This document shows, one piece after another, positions 7,537-7,565 of a DNA stretch of 7,565 nucleotides. Origin of the DNA: Paramuribaculum sp. (GTDB lineage: Bacteria; Bacteroidota; Bacteroidia; Bacteroidales; Muribaculaceae). The translations under genes were made by a program, and so were the position numbers. How positions within the stretch are numbered: the first letter of the stretch is position 1; each line of letters starts with the position of its first letter. The notes under the pieces were generated by a model. That model worked only from the letters and a program-made list of their open reading frames with translations. It searched no databases and had not been told where the DNA came from. The stretch is taken from assembly GCA_029062075.1 (NCBI GenBank), contig JAIDQW010000234.1:1-7565 (forward strand), given 5' to 3'.

Positions 7537-7565
7537 ATGATAAGAAAGGGGCTGCCATATAATAT
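7537..7565 (+). CDS. Possible start of a downstream gene (cut by window edge)
   Basis: An ATG at 7537, 11 bases after the thioredoxin-like stop, opens a frame reading MIRKGLPYN to the window edge. The short spacing and the lack of a terminator between them would fit a co-transcribed gene. With only nine codons visible, the product cannot be named and the call may be spurious. Confidence 0.25.

Noticed and set aside
7527..7549. Terminator after the thioredoxin-like gene (CCTTT ... AAAGG)
   Set aside because: The stem is only five pairs with a 13-base loop, and no T-run follows.

Overview
The window looks like chromosomal DNA from a member of the order Bacteroidales (phylum Bacteroidota), probably a gut species; a Muribaculaceae- or Bacteroides-like host is a guess. 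The evidence is a promoter matching the Bacteroides consensus TTTG-N19-TAnnTTTG in front of metH, AT-rich start regions without clear Shine-Dalgarno sites, a lipoprotein with an acidic stretch right after the lipidated cysteine, and a TlpA-type thioredoxin with an N-terminal DUF4369-like domain.

Layout. Positions 1-210 hold no convincing gene but are rich in inverted repeats that can fold in two mutually exclusive ways. They lead into a small AT-rich lipoprotein gene (211-927, +) with an Ig-like segment, closed by a strong intrinsic terminator (957-987). A compact promoter (994-1024) then drives metH (1050-4697, +), a full-length cobalamin-dependent methionine synthase with all four modules. 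Its stop lies one base from the stop of a convergent gene for an AMP-forming acyl-CoA synthetase-like protein (4699-6360, -). A 133-bp divergent intergenic region with two promoter-like boxes separates that gene from a thioredoxin-like protein (6494-7525, +). The last bases may hold the start of another gene.

The genes do not form one obvious pathway. MetH links B12, folate and methionine metabolism, the ligase belongs to fatty-acid metabolism, and the thioredoxin and lipoprotein are envelope proteins. The lipoprotein and its leader are clearly AT-richer than the metabolic genes and look accessory. I see no mobile-element gene, CRISPR array, tRNA or rRNA.

No new multi-gene system is evident. 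The points most worth checking are the foldable leader at 24-164, a serine where the catalytic A10 lysine of the acyl-CoA synthetase is expected, and two features of the MetH activation domain: an Asn at the position of the SAM-contacting Asp946 of E. coli, and an extra segment carrying Cys-Asp-His-Cys.
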